Source: Pseudomonadota bacterium (GTDB lineage: Bacteria > Pseudomonadota > Alphaproteobacteria > Rhizobiales > Xanthobacteraceae). Taken from it: a DNA stretch of 5,837 nucleotides. The number at the start of each line of letters is the position of its first letter. Position 1 is the stretch's first letter. Both the position numbers and the translations under genes were made by a program. Shown here in pieces: positions 1 to 5,576 of the stretch. The stretch spans positions 1 through 5,837 of the forward strand of contig JAEXXW010000546.1 in assembly GCA_023405565.1 (NCBI GenBank), read 5' to 3'. Under the pieces are notes generated by a model. It was not told the origin of the DNA and ran no database searches. It was given only the letters and a program-made list of their open reading frames with translations.

Positions 1-398
1 GCTTCTCACTCGAATTCCGTTCGGCCAATGATGCCAAACGCAAAATCGCGATCGATCAGGTGAAAGCGGACGCACAGCGTATGGCGTTGCGTCGCAAGCT
101 CGAAGTCGCCTTTGAGTCATTTTATGAAACGCAGACCACCGCATGTACACCGGCCATGCAGGACATGCTTGAGGATGTGATCGAGACATTCGGTTATCAG
201 CCCAAGCGCATTCCGTCCGGTGCCGGCCACGATGCGCAGGTGATGGCGAGTTTCTGTCCGACAGCGATGATGTTCGTGCGCTGCCGTGGCGGCATCAGCC
301 ATAATCCGGCGGAGTTCGCGAGCAAAAGCGATATGGGCCTCGCGATTGCTGCGTTGATCCGCTTCATCAAAAGCCTTGCAAACAAGGCATCGGTGTAA
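1..398 (+). CDS. N-carbamoyl-amino-acid hydrolase / allantoate amidohydrolase family protein, C-terminal part (5' partial)
   Basis: The reading frame is open from the left edge (first whole codon at base 3) to a TAA at 396-398, so the gene begins outside the window. A GTG at base 60 is in frame but is internal, since the codons before it already read as family sequence (FSLEFRSANDAKR). About 131 residues are visible. Two motifs identify the M20-type amidohydrolase family (AllC / HyuC / beta-ureidopropionase): SGAGHDAQ, and GISHNPAEF near the C-terminus. In this family the histidine of the second motif is a metal ligand contributed by the catalytic domain, and the first motif contributes to the active site. 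These cytosolic, metal-dependent enzymes cleave N-carbamoyl amino acids, allantoate or related ureido compounds. Substrate cannot be decided from this fragment. The gene converges on the diguanylate cyclase gene 46 bases away. Confidence 0.88.
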   Translation, partial: FSLEFRSANDAKRKIAIDQVKADAQRMALRRKLEVAFESFYETQTTACTPAMQDMLEDVIETFGYQPKRIPSGAGHDAQVMASFCPTAMMFVRCRGGISHNPAEFASKSDMGLAIAALIRFIKSLANKASV

Positions 399-440
399 GC
401 GTTTCGAATGTCGAGCGAGGGCGCTTGAGCGGTGAAACGC
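399..440. terminator. Inverted repeat between convergent genes, possible bidirectional terminator
   Basis: Seven-base arms GCGTTTC (399-405) and GAAACGC (434-440) are exact reverse complements and start directly after the amidohydrolase stop codon. Inside the 28-base loop lies a smaller AGCG / CGCT hairpin. The position between two converging genes fits a shared terminator. There is no T-run on either side, so the assignment is weak. Confidence 0.33.
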
Positions 441-444
441 GCCG

Positions 445-1434
445 CTACGCCGCTTCCGTCGAACCGTCCGGCGCGAGCAGCAAGGCTGCCTCGACCCGGT
501 TTCGGCCCTGGTGCTTGGCTTTGTACAATGCGTTATCTGCGGCCAGCAACAAGCCTTCGGGCATTCTGATTGTGCCGCCGGCGCGTGACAAAGCCGTCGC
601 TACGCCGACGCTCACTGTTACGCGGCCGCCGCCGTCCTGATTTTTCAGATGCGGAAGTCTGGCGCTCCAAACAGCATTACGGACTTGTTCGGCCATAGCG
701 AGCGAGCCCGGCAAATCGGTATCGGGCAGCACCACGACCAGCTCTTCTCCGCCGTATCGCGCGACCATGCCATCGGTCGCCCGCAAGATGTCGGAAGTTG
801 AGCGCGCAACCACGCGCAAGCAGTCATCTCCCGCATGATGCCCATAGGTGTCGTTGAAGTCCTTGAAGCGATCAATGTCGATCAGCAGGAGGGACATCTG
901 GCCACCAGTCAGCACGCAGTCCGACCAATGGCGTTCCAGCGCCTCATCAAATGCCCGGCGGTTGAACAGCCCGGTCAGCGCGTCGGTCATGGCCGCCTGT
1001 GTCAACTGGTCTTCGAGCTTTTTTCGTTCGCTGATGTCACGGAATACGACAACGAGTTCGCCAGCGGCACCAAGCTCATTGGTGCGGACAATACGGGCCT
1101 TGCCTTCGACCCAGAGCGTCCCACCGTGCTTCTTTTGCAGTTGCATGACCAGAGTACTCTCGTCACGACCGTCTGTGCTGAAAGCGACAAACTCCTCTGC
1201 GATGGCCGGAATGTATTTCGGCAGAATGAAGGCCTCGGGGCCACGGCCGATCAATTCCTCGGGAAGCCAGCCAAGCAGCCGTGTACATGACGGAGACACG
1301 TAGGCGGTCAGTCTGTTCGCGCCAACCTCGACGACGATATCGGAGCTGTGTTCAGCCAGCAGCCGGAAATTCGGCTCGGATCGAGCCGACATCTTGCTAC
1401 ACAGTCGCCGGAGATAGGACAGGGCTATCCGCAT
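445..1434 (-). CDS. PAS-GGDEF domain protein, probable diguanylate cyclase
   Basis: This probably soluble protein of 329 residues should make cyclic di-GMP from two GTP. An N-terminal PAS/PAC sensor domain (about 20-138, ending in a typical FRDISERKKLEDQL linker) is followed by a GGDEF domain (about 149-315). The catalytic features are present: the TDALTGLFNRR entry motif, DIDRFKDFND with the metal- and base-contacting residues, YGHHAGD, and the signature GGEEL at 228-232. An RxxD motif (RATD, 218-221) sits one residue farther from the signature than in a standard inhibitory site. The ATG at 1434 was chosen because GAAGAAGG lies 5 bases upstream. The frame stays open to 1569, but the ATG there would overlap rimO by 38 bases, and the extra residues look unlike a domain. 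No membrane segment or EAL domain is seen. The PAS ligand is unknown. The gene follows rimO by 97 bases on the same strand and may be co-transcribed. Confidence 0.9.
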   Translation of the reverse strand: MRIALSYLRRLCSKMSARSEPNFRLLAEHSSDIVVEVGANRLTAYVSPSCTRLLGWLPEELIGRGPEAFILPKYIPAIAEEFVAFSTDGRDESTLVMQLQKKHGGTLWVEGKARIVRTNELGAAGELVVVFRDISERKKLEDQLTQAAMTDALTGLFNRRAFDEALERHWSDCVLTGGQMSLLLIDIDRFKDFNDTYGHHAGDDCLRVVARSTSDILRATDGMVARYGGEELVVVLPDTDLPGSLAMAEQVRNAVWSARLPHLKNQDGGGRVTVSVGVATALSRAGGTIRMPEGLLLAADNALYKAKHQGRNRVEAALLLAPDGSTEAA

Positions 1435-1439
1435 CGAAA

Positions 1440-1447
1440 CCTTCTTC
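1440..1447 (-). promoter_or_regulatory. Ribosome binding site deciding the PAS-GGDEF start
   Basis: On the minus strand GAAGAAGG is followed by five bases (TTTCG) and the ATG at 1434-1432. The other in-frame ATG at 1392 has only a weak GCAAG before it, and the ATG at 1569 lies inside rimO. This site favours the 329-residue form. Confidence 0.55.
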
Positions 1448-1531
1448 CCGCCGGCAGGATGGCTGACGAGAATGAAGAAATCGTGTGAGGCGTCTCCGTT
1501 GCTATCGTAAACCTGAAATCGTTTCGTCCGG

Positions 1532-2851
1532 TCAGAAACCGACCACGCTGCCGAACAGGTCGTAGTCATCGGCGCGTTCGATCTTCACATTGGCGAATTC
1601 ACCGACGCGCAGCGGACGGCGGCTGACGACATGCACGGTGCCGTCGATCTCGGGCGCATCGGCCTTGCTGCGGCCCTTGCCGCCGGTCGGCGTCAATTCG
1701 TCGATCAGCACCTGCTGGCGCGAGCCGACCTTCTTCTTCTGGCGGCGAGCCGAAATCTTCTGCTGCTTCTGCATGAAGCGGTGCCAGCGTTCGTCCTTGA
1801 TCTCCTGCGGCACGGCGCCATCGAGGGCGTTGGCGGGAGCGCCTTCCACCGGCTCGAACTTGAAGCAGCCGACGCGGTCGAGTTCGGCTTCGTCCAGCCA
1901 GTCGAGCAGGAATTCGAAATCCGCTTCGGTCTCGCCCGGGAAGCCGACGATGAAGGTCGAGCGCAGCGTCAGGCTTGGACAGATCTCGCGCCATTGCTTG
2001 ATGCGGTCGAGCGTCTTCTGCTGCGCGCCGGGACGCTTCATGCGCTTGAGGACGTCCGGACTGGCATGCTGGAACGGGATGTCGAGATAGGGCAGCACCT
2101 TGCCCTCGGCCATCAGCGGGATGACCTCGTCGACGTGCGGGTAGGGGTAGACATAATGCAGGCGCACCCAGACGCCGAGTTCGCCGAGTTCGCGCGCGAG
2201 TGAAATGAATTTGGTCTGGACCTCGCGATCCTTCCACTGGCTCGCCGCGTATTTCACATCGACGCCATAGGCCGACGTGTCCTGCGAGATCACCAGCAAT
2301 TCCTTCACGCCGGCGGCGACCAGCTTCTCGGCTTCGCGCAGCACATCGGCAGCGGGACGCGAAACGAGATCGCCGCGCAGCTTCGGGATGATGCAGAACG
2401 AGCAGCGGTTGTTGCAGCCTTCGGAAATCTTCAAGTAAGCGTAGTGGCGCGGCGTGAGCTTCAGGCCTTGCGGCGGCACGAGATCGACGAACGGTTCGTG
2501 CACCGGCGGTAGCGCGCGATGCACCGCATCCATCACGCTTTCATATTGCTGCGGCCCAGTGACCGCGAGCACGTTCGGATATTGCGAGGTGATCTTCTCC
2601 GGCTCGGCGCCCATGCAGCCGGTGACGATGACCTTGCCGTTTTCCTTCATCGCCTCGCCAATGGCAGCAAGCGATTCCGCCTGTGCCGAGTCGAGGAAGC
2701 CGCAGGTATTGACGATCGTGACGTCGGAACCGGCATGGCCGCGGGCGAGTTCATAGCCTTCGGCGCGCAGGCGCGTGATAATGCGCTCGGAATCGACCAG
2801 CGCCTTCGGGCAGCCGAGAGAAACAAAGGAAATGCGCGGCGCGGCGGTCAT
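1532..2851 (-). CDS. rimO: Ribosomal protein S12 methylthiotransferase RimO
   Basis: RimO is a cytosolic radical-SAM enzyme that adds a beta-methylthio group to a conserved aspartate of ribosomal protein S12 (Asp88 in E. coli numbering). The 439-residue product has the usual length and the three family parts. The N-terminal methylthiotransferase domain carries the auxiliary-cluster cysteines C14 ([14 protein letters not shown]), C50 (NTCGFLDSA) and C79 (TGCMG). The radical-SAM domain carries CNNRCSFC, with C146, C150 and C153 binding the second 4Fe-4S cluster. The C-terminal TRAM domain (about 374-439) contains KADAPEIDG. The SLGCPK start and the TRAM motif separate RimO from the tRNA enzyme MiaB. 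I prefer the ATG at 2851. A TTG at 2863 would add four residues but has no ribosome binding site. The gene is divergent from the LysM lipoprotein gene, and the PAS-GGDEF gene follows downstream. Confidence 0.97.
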   Translation of the reverse strand: MTAAPRISFVSLGCPKALVDSERIITRLRAEGYELARGHAGSDVTIVNTCGFLDSAQAESLAAIGEAMKENGKVIVTGCMGAEPEKITSQYPNVLAVTGPQQYESVMDAVHRALPPVHEPFVDLVPPQGLKLTPRHYAYLKISEGCNNRCSFCIIPKLRGDLVSRPAADVLREAEKLVAAGVKELLVISQDTSAYGVDVKYAASQWKDREVQTKFISLARELGELGVWVRLHYVYPYPHVDEVIPLMAEGKVLPYLDIPFQHASPDVLKRMKRPGAQQKTLDRIKQWREICPSLTLRSTFIVGFPGETEADFEFLLDWLDEAELDRVGCFKFEPVEGAPANALDGAVPQEIKDERWHRFMQKQQKISARRQKKKVGSRQQVLIDELTPTGGKGRSKADAPEIDGTVHVVSRRPLRVGEFANVKIERADDYDLFGSVVGF

Positions 2852-2879
2852 CGACGATCTCAAAAGGGCGGAAAGCGGG

Positions 2880-2908
2880 GCGTTAGGGCAGGTGGCCTAT
2901 CCGGTCAA
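2880..2908 (-). promoter_or_regulatory. Candidate rimO promoter
   Basis: Read on the minus strand, TTGACC (2908-2903) matches the housekeeping -35 box in five of six positions. Exactly 17 bases later comes TAACGC (2885-2880), a poor -10 box. A start near 2873 would leave a leader of about 22 bases before the ATG at 2851. The good -35, exact spacing and position support it; the weak -10 keeps confidence low. Confidence 0.35.
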
Positions 2909-3091
2909 CCGCTAATTAACGCGGGCGGCAAGCCGTGCTGACATTCCCGTGATTCTTCAGGCTTCAAGGCGGAGGTAAGAACCATCCCGCGCTCCGCAGG
3001 TGGTCAGAAAATCTTCATAAATCAATGGGTTGGCGTTGATTTCCTCCAATCTTCCGAAATTTTTAACGAAATCCGCATTTCATCGCCGGCA

Positions 3092-3104
3092 ACGCTAATA
3101 GCGT
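3092..3104. repeat. Short palindrome upstream of the lipoprotein gene
   Basis: ACGCT-AAT-AGCGT is a perfect inverted repeat with 5-base arms and a 3-base centre, 55 bases before the lipoprotein ATG. A related string, CGCTAATTAACGCG, lies at 2910-2923 beside the candidate rimO -35 box. Either could be an operator half or a small leader hairpin, but arms this short also occur by chance. Confidence 0.25.
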
Positions 3105-3159
3105 GCATCCTCCGCCCGGGTTGGACCGGCGCGGTGAGATGAGCAGGGGCCGAAAAAGC

Positions 3160-4086
3160 ATGTTCAACTTGCCGCGCTTTGCGACCATCGCCATGGTCGC
3201 GGTCAGTCTGTCCGGTTGCGGGTCGTTGTCAGCCTTCGAGGGGTTTCTGTCGCCGACCGGAGAATTGTCGGCACAAAAGGTCGCTCCGAATGCGATGGGC
3301 AAGGCCTATGTGTTTCGAGGTATGGGGGGCCGCTTTGCGTCGATGGAGATGGACCATCTCTCGGAGAAGATCAGAGAGAGCGGTGTCGTCGAATCCGAAA
3401 CCTACAATCACATGAATTGGTACGGGCCGGCTGAAGAGGCGATCGCCCGTTACAAGAAGAATCCACAGCCGATCATGGCCATGGGCCATTCGGCCGGCGC
3501 CGATGCGGCGCTCAGCTTCGCCTGGAAGCTGAAACAGGCGGGCGTGCCGGTGAACCTGATCGTCGGCTTCGATCCGACCCGCAAGGCGCCCACTGTGCCC
3601 AACAACGTCGATCGTTTTATCAACATGTATCAGTCGACGAATTTCTTCGGCGGCGGTTATGTGCGGGCATCTGAAGACTTCCGTGGCCATTTCACGACCG
3701 TCGACCTGCGCAGCTACTGGGAAGTGTTGCACGTCAACATGGTCAAGATCCGCGGGCTGCAGGACCAGATCCTCGCCAAGGTGGTGCAGATCGCGACTAT
3801 GCCGCCGGTGCTGGAAGGTCCGACGGTGCCGATCCGCTACGTCATGCCGCGCGGCGAGAAGATCGAACTCTGGGATTCCGGCATCGTGATCCAGGCCGAA
3901 GCGGGTGACACCGCGCGTACGGTTGCGCAGCGTTACAATGTCCCGGTCTGGGCAGTGGCGCAGCTTAACAATGTCGATGCGAATACGTCGTTCCAGCCCG
4001 GCAAGCGGCTGGTCGTACCGCGCTATCTGGAACCGGGTTCGATCGCCGCTGGGCCGCTGACAAGCTACGCACCGCAGCGGCATTAA
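3160..4086 (+). CDS. Lipoprotein with alpha/beta-hydrolase (GHSAG) domain and C-terminal LysM domain
   Basis: The protein has 308 residues from the ATG at 3160. A short signal peptide ends in the lipobox LSGC, with the lipidated cysteine at residue 20, so the product should sit in a membrane facing the periplasm. The middle part has an esterase/thioesterase-like fold: a GMGGRF loop after an early strand, a nucleophile elbow GHSAG with Ser111, and FDPT with Asp139 as a possible acid. His191 (VLHVNM) is a possible catalytic histidine. Residues 242-289 form a LysM repeat with EAGDTARTVAQRYNVPV and QPGKRLVVPRY, which normally binds peptidoglycan. Enzyme activity and substrate are unknown. Other possible starts are ATG 3139, which gives a more basic N-terminus, and GTG 3103. 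I favour 3160 because AGGGG lies 10 bases upstream and the signal peptide is then compact. The gene stands alone, divergent from rimO and convergent with the cytochrome c gene. Confidence 0.85.
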   Translation: MFNLPRFATIAMVAVSLSGCGSLSAFEGFLSPTGELSAQKVAPNAMGKAYVFRGMGGRFASMEMDHLSEKIRESGVVESETYNHMNWYGPAEEAIARYKKNPQPIMAMGHSAGADAALSFAWKLKQAGVPVNLIVGFDPTRKAPTVPNNVDRFINMYQSTNFFGGGYVRASEDFRGHFTTVDLRSYWEVLHVNMVKIRGLQDQILAKVVQIATMPPVLEGPTVPIRYVMPRGEKIELWDSGIVIQAEAGDTARTVAQRYNVPVWAVAQLNNVDANTSFQPGKRLVVPRYLEPGSIAAGPLTSYAPQRH

Positions 4087-4140
4087 AGCGTTATCGAGCG
4101 AAGTGGATATCGGTACGCGTGAAGAAAACGCGTCAAAGCG
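4084..4140. repeat. Palindromic intergenic repeat of the Bradyrhizobium-type dispersed kind (candidate)
   Basis: Directly at the lipoprotein stop codon the sequence runs AAAGCGTTATCGAGCGAAG, then GTGGATATCGGT, then ACGCGT-GAAGAAA-ACGCGT (arms at 4115-4120 and 4128-4133, 7-base loop), then CAAAGCG. The palindrome is seen directly. From memory, very similar strings recur in many intergenic gaps of Bradyrhizobium and Rhodopseudomonas genomes, which suggests a dispersed repeat. The copy here would be diverged. A shorter similar string, AAGCGTTTCGAATGTCGAGCGA, appears at the other convergent gap (397-418). Copy number cannot be judged from one window. Confidence 0.45.
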
Positions 4141-4175
4141 AAAAGCGCGCGGCCTTTGAATGACCGCGCGCTGAA
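4141..4175 (-). terminator. Rho-independent-like terminator of the cytochrome c gene
   Basis: Perfect 9-base arms AGCGCGCGG (4144-4152) and CCGCGCGCT (4164-4172) enclose an 11-base loop, 14 bases past the cytochrome c stop codon. Read on the minus strand the stem is followed by TTTTCGCTTT, an interrupted T-tract. On the plus strand the following bases are GAATTTATAG, a weaker tail. It most likely ends the right-hand three-gene transcript and may also stop the converging lipoprotein transcript. Confidence 0.65.
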
Positions 4176-4185
4176 TTTATAGCGC

Positions 4186-4575
4186 TTACTGTGCCTTCTT
4201 GCCGTCCTTGTCGAACTGCTTGAGGTAGGCTGTGAGGTCGGCGATGCGCTTTTCGTCCTTCAGTCCGGCATAGATCATCTTGGTACCGGGAATCTTGGCG
4301 CGCGGATTCTGGATATATTCGGCGAACACCGCCTCATCCCAGGTGATGCCGGAATTCTTGTTGGCGTCGCTGTAGTTGTAGCCCTCGATCGTGCCTGACT
4401 TGCGGCCGAACAGCCCGTTGAGGATCGGACCGACGCCATTCTTGGCCGTCTCGCCGACCTGATGGCAGGCGCGGCATTGCACGAATATTTTCTCTCCGGC
4501 AGCGGCGTCCTGGGCCTGTGCCTGGGAGGTCAAGGCGGCAAGCGACAGCGCGGCGGCGACAACGACAGATTTCAT
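4186..4575 (-). CDS. Class I c-type cytochrome (c2 / c550-like)
   Basis: The 129-residue product has a Sec signal peptide with cleavage likely after AQA (residue 21), leaving a mature periplasmic protein of about 108 residues. A single heme site CRACH (C34, C37, H38) lies near the mature N-terminus. NGVGPILNGLFGRKSG and EGYNYSDANKNSG are typical of soluble mitochondrial-type cytochromes. PGTKMIYAG supplies Met100 as the expected sixth iron ligand, and a C-terminal helix (LTAYLKQF) completes the fold. Such proteins carry electrons between bc1 complex, oxidases, reductases or periplasmic dehydrogenases. It resembles the c550 (CycA) group of Bradyrhizobium, but I cannot fix the symbol. GAGGA lies 5 bases before the ATG. 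It is the last gene of its unit, 26 bases after the hydrolase gene, and a hairpin follows it. Confidence 0.93.
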   Translation of the reverse strand: MKSVVVAAALSLAALTSQAQAQDAAAGEKIFVQCRACHQVGETAKNGVGPILNGLFGRKSGTIEGYNYSDANKNSGITWDEAVFAEYIQNPRAKIPGTKMIYAGLKDEKRIADLTAYLKQFDKDGKKAQ

Positions 4576-4580
4576 GGGAT

Positions 4581-4585
4581 TCCTC
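4581..4585 (-). promoter_or_regulatory. Ribosome binding site of the cytochrome c gene
   Basis: GAGGA on the minus strand is followed by ATCCC and the ATG at 4575-4573. It lies within the 26-base gap after the hydrolase stop (TAA at 4604-4602). That gap is too short for a separate promoter, so any private promoter would lie inside the hydrolase gene. Confidence 0.6.
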
Positions 4586-4601
4586 GGCGGGTGGACGAAA
4601 C

Positions 4602-5576
4602 TTAGAGCGGTCCTAAACGATAAGCGTTACCGCTGCGTTCCACCATGCCGAGACCGGGCCATGCAAGATGAAATCCGATCAGCGGCATTTTGTCCGTAGC
4701 CAGTTGATCCAGGAGCGATTTTCGCGTCGTCACGGCGCGGTCACGATCGAAATCGCTGCCGATCCGCCAGTCGGGCCGCGCGAAGGAAATGGCGTTGTTG
4801 GACAGGACGTCACCACCGATCATCAGCAGCTGTCCGCCATTGTCGATTATCACGGACATGTGCCCCGGCGTGTGGCCGGGGGTGGCGACATAGGTCAGGC
4901 CCGGTGCCACCGTGTCGCCAGCATTCCGCCGCTCCACCTTGTCTTCGATCTTTTTCAGGATACGGGCGGTGCCGCGCGCCATGCCCTTGAGCCAGTCGGG
5001 CACCGTTTCCGCGGTTTTGGGGTCGCTCCAGAAGTCCCATTCGGTCGCGGAGATTACGTAGCTCGCGTTGGGGAAACGGCCGGCGTCGTCGAAATCGTCG
5101 AGCACGCCCCAGAGATGATCGGCATGCGCATGCGTGAAGACGATCTTGGTGATCTTGTCCGGTGCAATGCCGGCAGCTTCCAGATTCTCCTGCAGCTTGC
5201 CTGCGGTCGGCTGGAAATTCGGTCCGGAACCGGCATCGATCAACACGAGATCGTTGCCGGTCTTCACCAGCACGACATTGGTTTGAATCGGTTCGCCGCC
5301 TTCCGGCATGCCATGCGTCTTGAACAGAGCGGGGGCTTCCGAGAGCGTCTCCGGCAGCGTGAAGGACAGCGGCACATTGAGGGTGCCATCGCTGACGATC
5401 ATCACTTCGGCATTGCCGACCTTGTATGTGACGGGCGCTAAAGCAGCACGCGCGCCGTCAGACCGTCCGACCAGCCCGGCAACAGCCGCAGCGCCCAGCC
5501 CACCTAAAACAGCACGGCGATGCGGTGTGAGCCGCATCGCCTGTTGAGAAGACAGATGATGTTGTTCGTCCATCAT
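4602..5576 (-). CDS. Tat-exported metallo-beta-lactamase-fold hydrolase, methyl parathion hydrolase-like
   Basis: The product has 324 residues. Residues 14-44 form a Tat-like signal: Arg-Arg at 20-21 in PHRRAVLGG, an Ala/Gly-rich core and an ARA cleavage site near 44, so the enzyme should act in the periplasm. The metal site is complete: THAHADH gives H149, H151, D153 and H154, TPGHTPGH gives H235, IGGD gives D256, and GFHLAWPG gives H303. These spacings match methyl parathion hydrolase (147, 149, 151, 152, 234, 255, 302) to within one residue. Other blocks also agree with that enzyme as I recall it: VSDGT, VLIDAGSG, FPNASYV, DFW and the final FHLAWPGLG. Family members hydrolyse organophosphates, lactones or aryl esters; the natural substrate here is unknown. 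The ATG overlaps the upstream stop codon by 4 bases (ATGA), which suggests coupled translation. A second ATG follows at once, and one at 5537 lacks a ribosome binding site. Confidence 0.87.
   Translation of the reverse strand: MMDEQHHLSSQQAMRLTPHRRAVLGGLGAAAVAGLVGRSDGARAALAPVTYKVGNAEVMIVSDGTLNVPLSFTLPETLSEAPALFKTHGMPEGGEPIQTNVVLVKTGNDLVLIDAGSGPNFQPTAGKLQENLEAAGIAPDKITKIVFTHAHADHLWGVLDDFDDAGRFPNASYVISATEWDFWSDPKTAETVPDWLKGMARGTARILKKIEDKVERRNAGDTVAPGLTYVATPGHTPGHMSVIIDNGGQLLMIGGDVLSNNAISFARPDWRIGSDFDRDRAVTTRKSLLDQLATDKMPLIGFHLAWPGLGMVERSGNAYRLGPL

Larger units (their letters stand above)
2852..3159. other. Gene-free divergent intergenic region
   Basis: These 308 bases separate rimO from the lipoprotein gene, which point away from each other, so both promoters should lie here. 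The stretch around 3004-3080 is clearly richer in A+T than its surroundings and is the likeliest site for the lipoprotein promoter. A loose pair there, TTGATT at 3036-3041 and an AT-rich box near 3059-3065, is too weak to call. No RNA gene was recognised. A reading frame open over about 2942-3141 lacks an ATG, GTG or TTG start. Confidence 0.6.

Noticed and set aside
60..398. Start of the first gene at GTG 60
   Set aside because: The frame is open to the left edge and the upstream codons continue the amidohydrolase sequence, so this is an internal valine.
835..1303. Two plus-strand frames of 151 codons opposite the cyclase gene
   Set aside because: They lie opposite the conserved PAS and GGDEF motifs and show no recognisable protein features.
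1525..1545. Possible hairpin (CGGT / ACCG) at the rimO stop codon as a terminator
   Set aside because: The stem is only 4 base pairs, overlaps the coding end and has no T-tract.
1435..1569. N-terminal extension of the cyclase to the ATG at 1569
   Set aside because: It would overlap the end of rimO by 38 bases, has no ribosome binding site and adds sequence unlike any domain. The ATG at 1434 has a good site.
1599..2237. Minus-strand frame of 212 codons inside rimO, plus plus-strand frames in the same area
   Set aside because: The composition is Arg/Ala-rich low complexity, and it overlaps well-conserved RimO radical-SAM and TRAM sequence in another frame.
2942..3141. Frame open for about 65 codons in the divergent gap, with GGAGG at 2971-2975 placed like a ribosome binding site before an ATC
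   Set aside because: The frame has no ATG, GTG or TTG start, and ATC initiation is too rare to assume. The peptide looks like no known protein.
3229..4083. Long minus-strand open frame (284 codons) opposite the lipoprotein gene
   Set aside because: It is rich in His, Arg and Asp, as expected for an antisense shadow of a GC-rich gene. The plus strand carries a signal peptide, GHSAG and LysM motifs.
4668..5441. Plus-strand open frame (257 codons) opposite the hydrolase gene
   Set aside because: Antisense shadow. All metal-site motifs are on the minus strand and no family features appear in this frame.
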